Shown here: positions 33,280 through 45,200 of the stretch, piece by piece
Layout: the number at the start of each line of letters is the position of its first letter
How positions within the stretch are numbered: position 1 is the stretch's first letter
Assembly: GCA_016271365.2 (NCBI GenBank)
Contig: CM057456.1
Span: forward strand, 887,154,001-887,218,000
Reading direction: 5' to 3'
DNA: 64,000 nucleotides
Source of the DNA: Neoceratodus forsteri
Lineage: Eukaryota > Chordata > Ceratodontiformes > Ceratodontidae
The notes under the pieces: generated by a model
Seen by the model: only the letters and a program-made list of their open reading frames with translations
Database searches by the model: none
What the model was told of the DNA's origin: nothing
Made by a program: the position numbers and the translations under genes

Positions 33280-34310
33280 TTGGGTATGTGGGTGCGGAGA
33301 TATGAAGTACTATAAATATGAAGATTGCCATTTTTACTACAATTCTTTGTCATGCTGCTGCACAAAAATGGTGTGGAATTTTGGTCTTAAAGTTTTAGGG
33401 TAGAAAGATATTGGGTCACAGATGTGCCATTTGATATTTGGTGAAAAAATATTGATCCATTCCAAAGTTATTACATTTCAAATGTTCCCATTATTTCCTA
33501 TGGTACCAGTTAGAAGTCCTGCTCAAAAAAGGATTCTTAATCACAAATGCAGAATCCTTTTTCACAGATTCGGGATCCTTTGCTGCAAATGCAGAATCTT
33601 TTTCCATAATGCTGCCATCTTGTTTTCAGTTAGTGGTGACAACAAAATTAAATAACTAACAACATATATGGCTTTAGTAGACACCAATACTTGTCTTTAC
33701 CTGATCAGGATAATCTGATTATGGGGTTACTTTTTCGATAACTTACTTAGAAATGTGTTTTTTTTAACATGCCAAAATCCTTTTTCATAAATTGTGAAAA
33801 AGGAATCACAAAACAGGGTCTTTTTTTGTAATTTGTGAAAAAGGATTTTTCTATTTCCACAAATTGTGAAAAAGGAACCATAGAAAAGGATTCTTTTTAG
33901 GAGAGCTATTTCTTTGTCCCTTCACAGTTACCAAACGGTTTGTGATTTTGGGCTGACATTTTCAGTTTACAAAGGGCTTGCCCCACAGATGTGCCTTTTG
34001 CTGGTTTGGTGAAAAGATATTACCTTGCTCTGGAGTTCTGCAGGTTTAAATTTAGCTTAATTTCCCATAGGATATCATTGTAATGTGAGGTGTAGACAGC
34101 TGTTTCTTTGTCACTACTTTGTGAAGAAATGGTTTGCAATTTTGCTCTGAGATTTTCAGGGTACAAAGGGCTTGCCCCACCACTGTGCTTTTTGCTAGTT
34201 TTATGAAAATATATTCATTTGGTGTTGACATACACAGATTTTAAATGTTGTTGTGTTTTCTACAGGATAACATTGCAATGTGAGGTGTTTCTTTGGTGCT
34301 GCACACTATG
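33280..34310. repeat. ~190-bp degenerate tandem repeat array, interrupted
   Basis: TTTCTTTGTC-anchored units start at about 33904, 34099 and 34285. A GCCCCACAGATGTGCCTTTT block and a TGGTTTGGTGAAAAGATATT block recur in each, and a related unit lies at about 33360-33480. The first part is interrupted by the hairpin-rich segment at 33515-33905. Confidence 0.65.
33515..33905. repeat. Hairpin-rich insert with repeated AAAAAGGATTC words
   Basis: The word AAAAAGGATTC or its complement appears many times (for example near 33525, 33552, 33780, 33838 and 33885), and ATTTGTGAAAAAGGA is repeated directly and inversely. The ends are roughly inverted (CTCAAAAAAGGATTC against GATTCTTTTTAGGAG). Probably a small foldback. 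Confidence 0.5.
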
Positions 34311-34745
34311 GGTTGGGAGTGCATGGCCCAGAGGGGCCTGACCTCCCACAGGCAAATAAGGATAACAGAACACTATCTCAAAAATTATGCATGGATGGAT
34401 GCACACGGCCTAGAGCTCCCACACTCAAATATGGATACAATTATGGACTGATGGAACTGCAGGGCACTCCGGACCCTGTACTCCCACAGGAAAATAGGAA
34501 TACAATTACAATATCTCAGACATTATGGATGGATGGCACCGTGCACTCCCACACCAAGTATGAATACCATTATGGAGTGATGGGAGTGCAGGCCTTATGG
34601 CTGGATGTCAGTGTAGGGCCCGGAGGGCCCTGTGCTCCCACATGCAAACACACATAGCATTATGGAGTGATGTGCTCTCACAGGGAAATATGGATACAAT
34701 TACAGTCTCTCAAAAATTATGGATGTGAGCAAATGAGGTTACGAT
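34300..34745. repeat. Degenerate tandem array with CTCCCACAGG units
   Basis: Related blocks begin at 34343, 34481 and 34675 with CTCYCACAGG...AAATA and contain an ATCTCARAAATTATGGATG stretch, alternating with shorter CTCCCACACYAARTATG subunits. The 125-residue frame spanning 34280-34657 has no motif and is an artefact of the repeats. Confidence 0.6.
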
Positions 34746-34777
34746 TATACTATCTCAAAAAGTAAGAACATTCTTTC

Positions 34778-35536
34778 CAAAAAACTTCATTAATGCATCA
34801 GTTAGGGTTGCAGTGACAAACATTGGGAAATGTGGTGTTACAGTTTCCAGGTACACCAATGGCACAGCGACAACCACATTGCCAGCATAAATTATGTTGC
34901 CAGCACTTGGTCAACTCCCAGCAGAGCACTCTGACAATCTGCCGTCTGGCAGTAAGAGTGCCAGCAATTGTGGGGGGCTATGCCCTCATAGCCCTCATAC
35001 AGTATATTTAACCCTTAGACTGCTGACAGAATTAGAATATATAGGAATTCTAGACTGATATATCAGTCTGCAGCACAGTAAGGACTAAATAACAAACTCT
35101 AGGTCACACCCTGATGGCAAGAGGAGTGACCTGGAGAATGGCAGCAGTGCCCAGCGGCAAAAAAAAACAAGTCACACAAGAAACGTGTGACATTATTGCC
35201 CCAGCAACAGTCCAGCAGCAATATTCTGGCAGCACATTAATGGACTGCTGGGTTTTCAACCCTAACACTCCACCCCCACCCTGCATGCAGCAACAGGCAT
35301 GGTGGTGTTCCTTGGGGTTGTCAACCCTAAAGCTCACCCCATTCTCCTATACTGTACCCATCGCAGCTTATTTACCCATGGAATGGGGTGAGCATTAGGG
35401 ATGACAACCCAAAGACACCCTAATGCCTGTTGCTGTGTCTGGTGGGGTGAGTATGTTAGGGTTGAAACGCTAACACCACATTTCCCAACTTTTGTTGCTG
35501 CGACCTCTAACTGATGCATTAATTATGTTTTTTGCA
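34778..35536. repeat. ~760-bp foldback with nested hairpin, copy 2 of the 12.2-kb family
   Basis: Outer arms: AATGCATCAGTTAGGGTTGC (34792) and GGGAAATGTGGTGTTA (34826) pair with complements at about 35470-35524. A second hairpin lies inside (about 35288-35440): TTGTCAACCCTAAAGCTCAC against GTGAGCATTAGGGATGACAA. This inner hairpin resembles the foldback at 12190-12535. No transposase and no clear flanking duplication. Confidence 0.75.
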
Positions 35537-35540
35537 AAGA

Positions 35541-35614
<74 letters not shown>
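35541..35614. repeat. (AT)n(GT)n microsatellite
   Basis: About 24 AT dinucleotides (35541-35588) followed by 13 GT dinucleotides (35589-35614). Confidence 0.95.
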
Positions 35615-35616
35615 AG

Positions 35617-35766
35617 TAGATAACCCACTCTTAGGTGTGTGGTTACGCTCTGATATACGCACGCCTTGGTGTGCATTGTATGCATGAGGCCACAGACCGA
35701 GTGCTTCAACCACCGAAGGCGTGTGTATAGCAGAGCATGACAGAACACCGTAGAGTGGGTTATCTA
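35617..35766. repeat. 150-bp hairpin beside the microsatellite
   Basis: TAGATAACCCACTCT (35617) pairs with AGAGTGGGTTATCTA (35752-35766), and pairing continues inward through GCTCTGATATACGCACGCC. A half copy (AGGTGTGTGGTCGCGCTCTG) follows at about 35810-35840. The palindrome abuts the (AT)n(GT)n run. Confidence 0.75.
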
Positions 35767-36329
35767 TATTATAAAATGGCAAAATTGTTTTGGAGGGGGG
35801 TAAAAGTGCAGGTGTGTGGTCGCGCTCTGATATACTCATGGTCACCTGATAGTGTTTGTCCAATGCCATTGCAGCCATTGATTCCTTTTTTCTTACTGAT
35901 TTTGTAAATATATATATATTTAGATGTAACTGTGCTTATATCTTTTATATTGTTTACATTTATTTTCACTTTCCTCTTGTTTGGCAGTAGGACCCATACC
36001 CCTTAGACTCCATCTGTTTCTACTGCTTAATCCACTGCTGAGGTCTTAATATTCTGTGACATTGCAGTTTGTTGTGACAGAAGTTATGCCACAAATTGTT
36101 GAATATAGCTTCAGTAAAGGCTTAAACAGAAGGAAGGAGTCAACTATAGGGGATCAATGCCCTTTCCTATGTAAATAAACCTAGTAATAATGAATAAAAG
36201 GAACAGAAGTACAGAAAATCTACAAAAAATAAACTGAATTGTGTCTAAACATCATATTGACAGTTTTATGTTCCTGCAGAATACAGGACTCCTGTTGATT
36301 TAGGAGCTCTGAAGCTTATAGATACATAG

Positions 36330-36890
36330 ATACATAGACAGTGTCAGCAGATAAGGGCCTATGGCCCACCCAGTCTGCCCATTTGAGCTTGTAAGTTCAG
36401 TTTGTTTTCCTAGAAGTCTGTTTCCCCTTACCCCTGACCTCTAGAATTCCTTTATGTCTATCCCATGCATTCTTAAATCCCATGATTGTTTCAGCTCTCA
36501 CCACTTCCTCTGGCAGGGTATTCCACTTGTCCACCACCCGTTCTGTGAAGAAATTCTTTCTCATGTTTCCTCTGAATCGTCCTCCCTCCAACTTCATCCC
36601 ATGCCCTCTAGTCCTGGAACATCTTTTTCGCTTAAAAATAGTGTTTTCCTGCACTCTGTTTCTCCCTGTAAGATACTTGTATGTCTCTATCATATCCCCT
36701 CTCTCCCTCCTCTCTTCCAGGGAGTACATGTTCAGTTCCTTCAACCTGTCTTCATAGGACTTGTGATGCAATCCATGCACCATCTTTGTTGCCCTCCTCT
36801 GAACCTTCTTAATGATTTGTTTTTCTTCTTGTTTAGGCATGGCTTTGCTTTGAAAAGACAGCATCAATATAGTAGTCATTGCACTCTGAG
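36330..36890 (-). pseudogene. CR1-group LINE 3' end
   Basis: The minus-strand frame 36879-36397 is open for 160 residues and contains VQRRATKMVHGLHHKSYEDR, LYSLEERRERGDMIETYKY-type, RTRGHGMKL, FFTERVVDKWNTLP and TIMGFKNAWDRHKG segments. This is the conserved C-terminal region after the RT in CR1-group elements. The 3' end shows 8-bp-period repeats, ATAGATACATAGATACAT at about 36319-36340, consistent with the octamer tails of CR1. It is 5'-truncated at about 36890. The open frame suggests a fairly young copy. Confidence 0.82.
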
Positions 36891-37089
36891 CATAGGAACT
36901 AGTATTGAGTTAAAGAGCTAGTGTACTGGCTGATAGTAATATAAGTTTTTAAAAGCAGTCAACCATTACCTTTTATAGCTGAGGTATTTTTTTATTTTTA
37001 CTTTGGTTAGTTAGAACTTAACTTGGTATAACTTGGTATTAATAGACAAAGTAGGCTCATGCCCATTTAATTGTCTCCCGCATCCAAGT

Positions 37090-37680
37090 GGGTATATTAC
37101 AATTTTCTATTTCCCAACAAATATTTATCTAACCTGGATTTAAACATGTCAATAGAAGATGCCTCTATGATATGTTATGATATATGATATAGGTTAGTGC
37201 TCCTACCCGGCTAACAAAAACTAAATAAAATAAAATAAATATGGTTGGGTAAAGCATTCCACCTCCTGGCGGTGCATATATTAAAGAAGTTAAGACATTT
37301 TGTAGTATGGACCTTAGGTATTACAATTTATTTACAGTGAGACATCAGATGTTTAATTTTAATTTGGAACTGGATACCACATTGGGTCCTCATAACAGGG
37401 TCATTGCAGATCTTGTAAATTAGGAGCAAATCTCCCTGTAACCTTTTTGTCTCCAATGGGTAAAATTTTAGGTTATCCAGCCTATCATTGTATTCTAGAT
37501 TTTTTAACCCTTTAACTGACTTAGTGAACCTTTTTTGAATTCTCTCTATAGTGAGCACATCTTTTTTTAAGAATGGGCACCATAGTGGAGATCCATAGTC
37601 CAAGTGTGGAATAATGTATGTTTTGTACAGTTTTAACATGCAATCAATGTCCCTTGATATAAAAACTTTTTTTATAGAAC
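37090..37680 (-). pseudogene. Second CR1/L2-group LINE C-terminal fragment
   Basis: The frame 37639-37328 reads LYKTYIIPHLDYGSPLWCPF and IQKRFTKSVKGLKNLEYNDR followed by LETKRLQGDLLLIYKI, the same C-terminal block type as the preceding CR1 but a clearly different, older family. Coding similarity extends down to about 37090 with disruptions. A short tail fragment of another retroposon (37190-37246) interrupts it. Confidence 0.75.
37190..37246 (+). repeat. Solo 3' tail of SINE/Rex1-like LINE
   Basis: TTAGTGCTCCTACCCGGCTAACAAAAAC followed by (AAATA)-type repeats. This matches the shared 3' tail seen at 6875-6917, 40345-40383 and 53545-53604, here with no body attached, so it is probably a severely 5'-truncated insertion. 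Confidence 0.7.
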
Positions 37681-37799
37681 AAACAATCTTGTTACAATGC
37701 CAAGCTATTTTATGACTATGTGATGAGGCAGACAGGTTGGAATCAATCCAAACTCCTAAGCCCTTTTCAAATGAGCTGGTCCTAAGATTGTTTACCTGA

Positions 37800-38974
37800 T
37801 GTTAGTAGGTGTGATGTGTGGGACAGCACTCTGCCTGGCAGCTGACATATCTACCTCTATTCTTCCCCACTACCTCTTCAGCATTGTGACCTCACTGACT
37901 GTGACATCACTGCTGCTTAGAAACAGCCACTCAGTAGTTCCAGGTCAGTCACCTGTGATGTCACTGTCTGTAAGATCACTGATGATGTAGGGGGGACTAG
38001 AGATAGATATGTTAACTGCCAGGCTGAGAGCTAGTGCACATACTCAACACAACATTATCATATAAAAACATTTTTAATGAGCAAAGAGAAAAGGAAAAAT
38101 ACTTCAGAAATAAAGCGTTACAACTGACTACTTCTTAAAATTTGTATTATTTTACTATCTGTTGGTTTTGCTTCCACTAGCTCATTAATTGACATTTCTT
38201 CAGAAAGTAATGACATTACTAGAGCTGCCAAATATTGACAACTCACACCCTTACTGGAAGTCACTGCTTTTGAAGTGCAGATATCATTCAGCTTAAAGTC
38301 AGTGTTGCTGTAGAAGAGCTAAGCAGATGAGCTAAAGTAGTCTTATTAGTAATTTGTGTGCCTAGCAAAGCCCATTCTGAAATGCAATATATTTTTCTTC
38401 AGTGGGTTTATGCATCTACCCGGTTTTACAGTTTGGATTACTGAAGCATAGGGGGTTGAAGTGGTGTGCCTTCAAACACATGGCTGAGTAAATGTCTGTG
38501 TTGGGATACAAACCAGAAATATCCCACTTCATAGCTCTATACTTTAACCATCATGGGTCCACAGAGATGCGTGATATGCTCTGACATCAGATAATGCACT
38601 TGTATCCTATCTGATGAATAGCAGGCATATTAAGACCTGCTTTCTACTGCTCCGTGTAAAAATCAACAAACAGTGGACATGATTACTGTAGTAAGGAAAG
38701 AGAAAAGATTATGTGATACTTTTGTAAATGCTACTCAGAGTTTTGCACATAATCCAGACAGTACATATCCATAATACTATTTATAGAAGGAGGTCCCCCT
38801 TTCCATGGGCTGAGATATAGATGTGATACACTGTTGAGTTTTAATAAGGATAAAACATGTGTCTGTGTCTGCTGTTTTCAACCTTTGCAGATTGTTTCTG
38901 AAGCCTGTTGGCACCATTTGTGCCTGATGAAAGCCAATCCAGCCTTAGTTTTTCATGGTTATTTGCATATACAT
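37800..38974. other. Stretch without recognised features
   Basis: Mixed sequence. A GTGACATCACT / TGATGTCACT word recurs around 37890-37980, giving a local imperfect repeat. No ORF with motifs. It is the left host flank of the right nest. Confidence 0.45.
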
Positions 38975-39105
38975 CCCATGATTAGAGATGCAGTGAAGTT
39001 TTAATCTGCAGGCAAATATGCGGCAAAGTGGCCAAATTCACCCCGCAGAGCACTTTGCATAATTTTTTTTAAATTAACCAAAATTTGCAGTTTGTGACTT
39101 CGCCT

Positions 39106-40383
39106 TGCTCCATGGGGTGGCTTTCTGCACATAAGCTTATACTTAATGCTAAGAAAACCCAAGCAATGTTACTTGGATCTGCCCCTAAACTTAGGACATG
39201 CCAAACTTCCCTATTGGTGCAAGACAGCAATGGCACACAAATAGAATGTGTTTTATCTTTTAAGTACCTGGGAATTCTTCTGGACCAATTCCTGGACTTC
39301 AGCCTGCTTATACAATCTGCCTGCAAGGCAGTGAATGCTAAACTGGGGGTCGCTTACAAGTCCAGTTTCATACAGACTCCCTCTGCTAATCTTGCTATTG
39401 CCAGAGGTATATTACTCCCTGCCCTCACCTATGGCATGCTGACCTTTGCTGCCACACACAGAACTATCCTTCATAAGTGAGATGTCACTTATAATACTAT
39501 CTGTCGATATACCTCCTCGTCACCACGGCTTAAGCACCACTGCCAACTGTACAGGGACCTGGGCTGCTTATCCCCCTCAGCTTGCCGTCAATACTGTCTT
39601 GGCTCCCTAATTGACTCTATACTCAGAAACCAGACCTGTTCAGTGCTCATAACATTGCTGGTACCTCAAACTTCCTTCTATAGACTGTGATCGGTAGATA
39701 AATCCTTGCTGAATGCATCTAGATGTAAAACATCAAAAGGCTCTGTTGCCTTCCATCACTCTGCTCCTAAGCTTTGGAGCTCTCTCCCTCAAGCACTTCA
39801 AATATCCTGATCCCATGACAGCTTCAAAAAGGAGCTGCATCTACATTTATCCCTTGCTGATCTCTGCACTTGTTTTAATCCTCCTTAATCCACTCACCCG
39901 CCAGATGCTGCCTGGCCTAACTTTAACCTCCCTACCGCATAACACTTCTTACCCTTACTATCTCCTTGACAGCTAATCTATCCCAACCCTGCCCACACCT
40001 GAGTCTTGTTTTGGAGGCTGTGATAATGCATCCTGCCCAGTTAGGAATTTGCCCTTGCCTTGTTTTGCTGCCTATTTGAATCTTCATTGTTGTGACTGAT
40101 TTGAACAATATTTCTTTTCTTCTGTGTTGTGGTATCGCCTCCTAGACTGTATAGGTTTTTTATGCCTAAATAATCTATGTGAATTTCATTGATTGTTATT
40201 GTCCTGGCTGCATGTATTCATTACTACTGACTGTTTTGACCTACTGTATGCTATTGTAATTTCATTGTACTCATGCTATGTACCTGTCTTTGATTGTTGT
40301 ACAGTACTCTCCTGAGCCGTGCCTGAAAATAGTCATTTCATAGCTAGTGCACCTACCCAGTTAACAAAAACAATAAATAAATA
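39106..40383 (+). mobile_element. Rex1-like LINE, 5'-truncated, donor-type 3' tail
   Basis: The open frame to 39477 gives WLSAHKLILNAKKTQAMLLG, YLGILLDQFLDFS and KLGVAYKSSFI, with further C-terminal segments to about 39970 after stops (LNASRCKTSKGSVAFHHSAP and KLWSSLPQALQIS). The texture fits the Rex1/Babar branch of the CR1/L2 superfamily. The 3'UTR ends TGCCTGAAAATAG...CTAGTGCACCTACCC...AACAAAAAC(AATAAATA), nearly the same tail as the SINE in this window. It interrupts the left arm of foldback element 2. Confidence 0.7.
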
Positions 40384-40869
40384 GAGTTTTTAAGTGCAAA
40401 TTGCACTTAAAACCCCCCAAAGCAAGTAAAGGTTACAAATGGGGAATCCCCCAAAACCACCCCGATCTATCCCTGTGGTGTCTAGTGTAGTATCAGTGGC
40501 TCAGCAGGTAGAACACTCACCTCTGAGGCTGGCAGATGAGAAGGCTGTGGGTTCTATTCCCACACCAGGTACTTGGGTTCAATCCCAATACTGACATTGT
40601 AGTGCAGCATGAGGTAGGTGCTGCACTCCTGAGTTACCATCTTTCAGATGAGACATTAAACTGGGGTCCCATCTGCCTGTTCTGGTGGTAGTTCAGGTGA
40701 AAGTTAAAGATCCCATGGCACTTCTCGAAAAGGGTAGGGGAATTTTTATTAAACAGAAACTATAATGCAAAACCTTGCATACAAATTATATTAAACTCAA
40801 AATAAACCTTAATATTCAGGGAAAAGGGAAAAAACATACAAAAATGCAATAAATAAGTGTAACTCCTCT

Positions 40870-42041
40870 TTCACTCTCTTACTTCTATTACATGCTACAT
40901 TTCACTTAACTCATCACCATTATTATATACTATTCACCCAAATCAAAACCACCGATATAATAACCCAAAACAGCTGAAACCCACAAATATATGTGACATA
41001 CTTTAAGGAGTGAACCATGGAAAGTGTCTCCACCATGTCTACAACACTTTATTAGCTCATTTCTGCCTATCTTTTTGAAAGGCTATTTGAACTTCTATAT
41101 TGATCATACTAATGAGACCTGCAACAGAAATATATTTTTGTTGTAAACTATAAAGACATCTAACTTGCCATATACTACACTTAATATGTATTAGAACTAT
41201 TCTCAATGCACCAGGATGAAACCTTTGCCACCCATCCTGAAAACCCCCATAAACCAATACCTCATAAGTCATCTGCAGAATATCAGGGATCTGCCACAGT
41301 CTTGCTAATTCTGGCAATAATTCCTCAATAAATGGAAACTATAAAAATAAATGTACCATCGTTTCCTCTTGTTGAAGACATTCCTCCCTTAAACAATATT
41401 GTTCCTCAACAGATTTGTGGTGATGATTACTCCAGCCATTTAATTTTTCATGGCAACTTAACCATACCATGTCCCACATTTTAGGCAGTACCCGAGGTTC
41501 CAAAATCTGGTTCAATAAACATTTCTCCTGTATTAATGGCTGTCATTTAAAACATGGATCACAGTTAAGATATGTAGATACTATATATTTATAGAATTCT
41601 TTCCTATTCATAAGTACAACAGATTGTACAGTGAGTCTCCATGCTTTTAGTTTCTGAAATTGTGAAACCAAATCATCCTCCACCCCCTTTGTAAATTTCT
41701 AAATGCTCCCCAAAGTCCCATATCCCATTTTGAAAAGAAAAAAACTACATCTGTCCTGAAACAGTGGAATCCATGCCTTTTGTCGCGTCTTCAGAATTGG
41801 CACAACAGTTGCATAAACATTAAATGGAAAAGAAAAACACAATCAGATTTATCATATTAAGGCCACCTGATTTGATGGGCCTATATATAACTACTCTTTT
41901 AATAGGGTTAAGTCTACTGTCCCACAAGAGCCTAAACAAATACTGTATACCCTTGTTTCCAATCATGTAGGTAAAGGAAAAACAAAACTTACGTATAATA
42001 AAATGGGAAAAATAAAAGTTTTTGCCAGAAACACTCTATTC
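40870..42041 (-). pseudogene. Tx-BC ORF2 C-terminal part
   Basis: From 42041 downward it encodes FIFPILLYVSFVFPLP (compare SLLVPIFFVYISYVFPPP in Tx-A), then degenerate sequence, then block 41317-41057 with LTYEVLVYGG-like residues (QMTYEVLVYGGFQDGW) and a CSIWQVRC motif near the C-terminus that corresponds to YRTLMYGVFGGEW and LRYYL in Tx-A. Several stops intervene, for example between 41320 and 41900. The 3'UTR is 40746-40870. Confidence 0.72.
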
Positions 42042-42292
42042 TTTTTTTTTTCCATTTAAAGTTTATTGAGTTTTACAATAATGAGAACAGGTCCAGGAGT
42101 AACTTACACAGTAAATATAACATTTAGAATCACAGGGATCTGTCCTCCTCCCCGCCTCTCCCCCTCCTCCCCAAAATCCCTCCCCAACAAATCCCCCCCA
42201 TTAAAACCACCCCCCTCCCACATATTATGCAACACAGAAAACACTCTGGATTCCACTTGGGCAACGGTATATTATATGTACAGGTGGGGATA

Positions 42293-45200
42293 TCAGAGAG
42301 AGTATAAGGTATGCAAAGGTTCCCATATTTTTGCATATTTTTTGGACCTATTATTGAGACTGGCTATTGTCTTCTCGGTCCTAAGTTTTGCAAGGAATTC
42401 ATTGAACCATTCCGTATATGAAATAAGATCATCGTCCTTCCAGTGGCGTAACACTACTTTCTTGATGGACATAGAGATCAGGGCAATGTGGTACCTTCTA
42501 ACTAGCACTGGAATGGTCGAGTAATCACCTAATAGGCAGATTTCTGGAGTGAATAATTCCTGCAAACCTAGTAAAGGGTCAGCCTTGTGCTGAATAGTGC
42601 TCCAAAGTGGGGCAACTTTGGGGCAGCTCCAGAAAATGTGAAATAGGGATCCCTCTTCCTTCTTACATCTCATACATGTAGATGACAGGAGGAGGCCAAA
42701 TTTGTATATTTTTTGTGGAGAATAGTATATGTTGTGCAATATATGAAATTGAGTCAATCGTAGTCAATCCTGGGTAATGTACTTATAGCAATTCTGCCAT
42801 AGTTCAGTCCAATCTAGCTTTCAAGCAGGGAAAAAGACCTTCTAGTATGCTATGGGAGCAAAGGAATTTGGGTACGCCCAGTTATATAGCAATTTGTAGC
42901 AGTTGGATACTGAGTGCAGAGAGCCATGCTCGGGATTTATTACACTGGTAAAATATGGTCTGTCGAGAATAGGGGGGATTGAACCAAAAATCTTAGAGAT
43001 GAGGTGTTTAATTGGAAAACTTTAAAACTATATTTAGTCGGCAAATTGTAGGTGGATAAGATGTCGAGAGAGAGAAGCCATGTATTCCCTTCTGAAATAA
43101 ATGATGAAAGACGTAGATCTTTCATACAGGGTATCCAACTAGGTAAAAGTGTTTTGCTATCTATTTTGAAGTTGGGGTTTCCCCACATAGGTTGCTCTGG
43201 GTCCTGGATGTGATTATATTTGATGTAGCTACATAATTGTGTGTGATTATTCTCCGATATGGCTATGGGAGTGTGAAGTAGGTTTACAGGTAGGGCCTTG
43301 GCCTTAATGTACAAAAGTGAAATCGGGTTGAGGCCATATTCCTGTAATAGGGATAGTTTGATTCTGAGCCATAGGGACGAAGAAGGAGAGTCGAGAACTG
43401 CACCGACAGGAGATAACCATCTAAGGTATTTGACACCATGGCTAGCCCAGTGGTAAAAGGTTAAATGAGGGAGACTCAAACCTCCTCTCTCCTTAGGGGC
43501 TGCTAATTTCAGGTATGCTAGTCGAGGCTGTTTATTAGCCCAGATAAATTCTGTGATAAGTCGTGAATGTTATTGAACCATGAGAGAGCTAACCAGATGC
43601 TGAGTAGCAGCAGAGGGTAAAAGAGCCTAGGAAATACATTCACCTTGACTATATTGATTTTGCCCCATAATGAGAGAGGGAGTCAGGACCATCTGTCCAG
43701 GTCTTGATGGATAATTCTTACCAGAGGATCCAGATTAAGTTTTTGAAAATGAGCTGGGTTTCTCGGTATCATAATACCAAGGTATTTTAAGGAATCGTGC
43801 TTCCATGTCAGACTGAGATCAGTAATGGACTTCTTATTCACCTTATGATTGAGATGGGAAAACCAGAGTTTTATCTATGTTAAGCTTATAATTAGACAAA
43901 GTACTATATTTCTTGATGAGTGATACCAAATGAGGAATCGAAGTCTCCGGGTGAGACAATTGTAAAAATATATCATCGGCATATGCTGAAACCTTGACTA
44001 CCTGAGACGCAATGGGTATCCCTTGAATTTGGTCACAATTTGTCAATCTACAGATCAGGGGCTCTAAGTATAGGTTAAATAGTGTGGGAGAGAGGGGACA
44101 GCCCTGTCTAGTTCCTGATCTTAAATGGAAGAGATTGGAAATCACCCCGTTTGCAGCTATCCGCGCTGAGGGGGCCTGATATAGAGCTTTTATCCAATTT
44201 TGAAATTCAATGGGGAATTTGTAAGCCTTGAGGGCCCGGAACAGAAAATTCCAATCTACTTTGTCAAATGCCTTCTCGGCATCCAGAAAAACCAAGGCGG
44301 CTGGAAAGTGGGCATCCCTGCATGCCGAGAGAACATGCGACAGGGTTCGGAGGAGGTCTACCGAGGAACGCCCCTGCATGAAACCGACTTGTTCAGGCCC
44401 AATAAGGTCCGGTAGAACTGTATTGATATACTCTGCTATTAGTTTGGTTAGTATTTTAATATCCTGATTTAGTAAGGATATTGGACGATAACTGGTAGTC
44501 AGCTCCGGATTTCAGTCCTGTTTGGGGATAAGGACTATTAAGGCTTCAAACAGGGTGTTACCCATAGATGCTCCAGATAAAATATGTTGGAATAGGGACA
44601 ACAACAGAGGAATTAAGGGTTTCGAAATTTCTAGTAAAAGTTTGCGGAAAAGTCGTCTGGCCCCGGAGTCTTATCTGAAGGGAGGGATTGAATAGTTTTA
44701 GCAATTTCCATAGCAGTTATGGGGACTATAAGTGCTCTCTGTTTAATCTCTGACAGGGAAGGCAGTTGGGATGCCTCCAGGTAGGAATCCAATTCCTGCT
44801 CTGAAGGCGGGTTTGACATGGAGGCATAGAAATTGACATAGTACTCCCGGAATTCCGAGACTATGTCAGATGGGGATGTCTTCAATGCACCATCTATTGA
44901 GGATTGAATAGCAGGGATATATTTAGCAGATTCTAGTTGCTTAATTCTTAGCACTAATAAACGCCCTGCCTTTTCTCCCTGGTCTATGTACACTGATTTC
45001 GTTCTCAATATGGCAAACTCTGCTTTTTCCCTTAAAATCTCCAGGTATGCATCTCTCAACTTGCCCAGTTTCTGTCTAACATCTTCAAGAGAATCAGAAG
45101 TCAGATGTGCTTCGATATCCCTTATCTGACCAAGTAGGGAATGAAGTTCCTGATCTTTCCTTTTTTTCCTCTGTGATGATAAACTTATCAGTATACCTCT

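Noticed and set aside
34280..34657. 125-residue plus-strand frame
   Set aside because: Lies in the degenerate CTCCCACAGG tandem array and its pseudo-peptide repeats follow the DNA repeats.
40488..40565. Possible tRNA gene (A and B boxes)
   Set aside because: The cloverleaf is not completed and the segment continues into a SINE body; the second copy at 531 has the same body. It is a SINE head.
42066..42524. 152-residue plus-strand frame
   Set aside because: It is the antisense shadow of the L1-D ORF2 C-terminus and 3'UTR.
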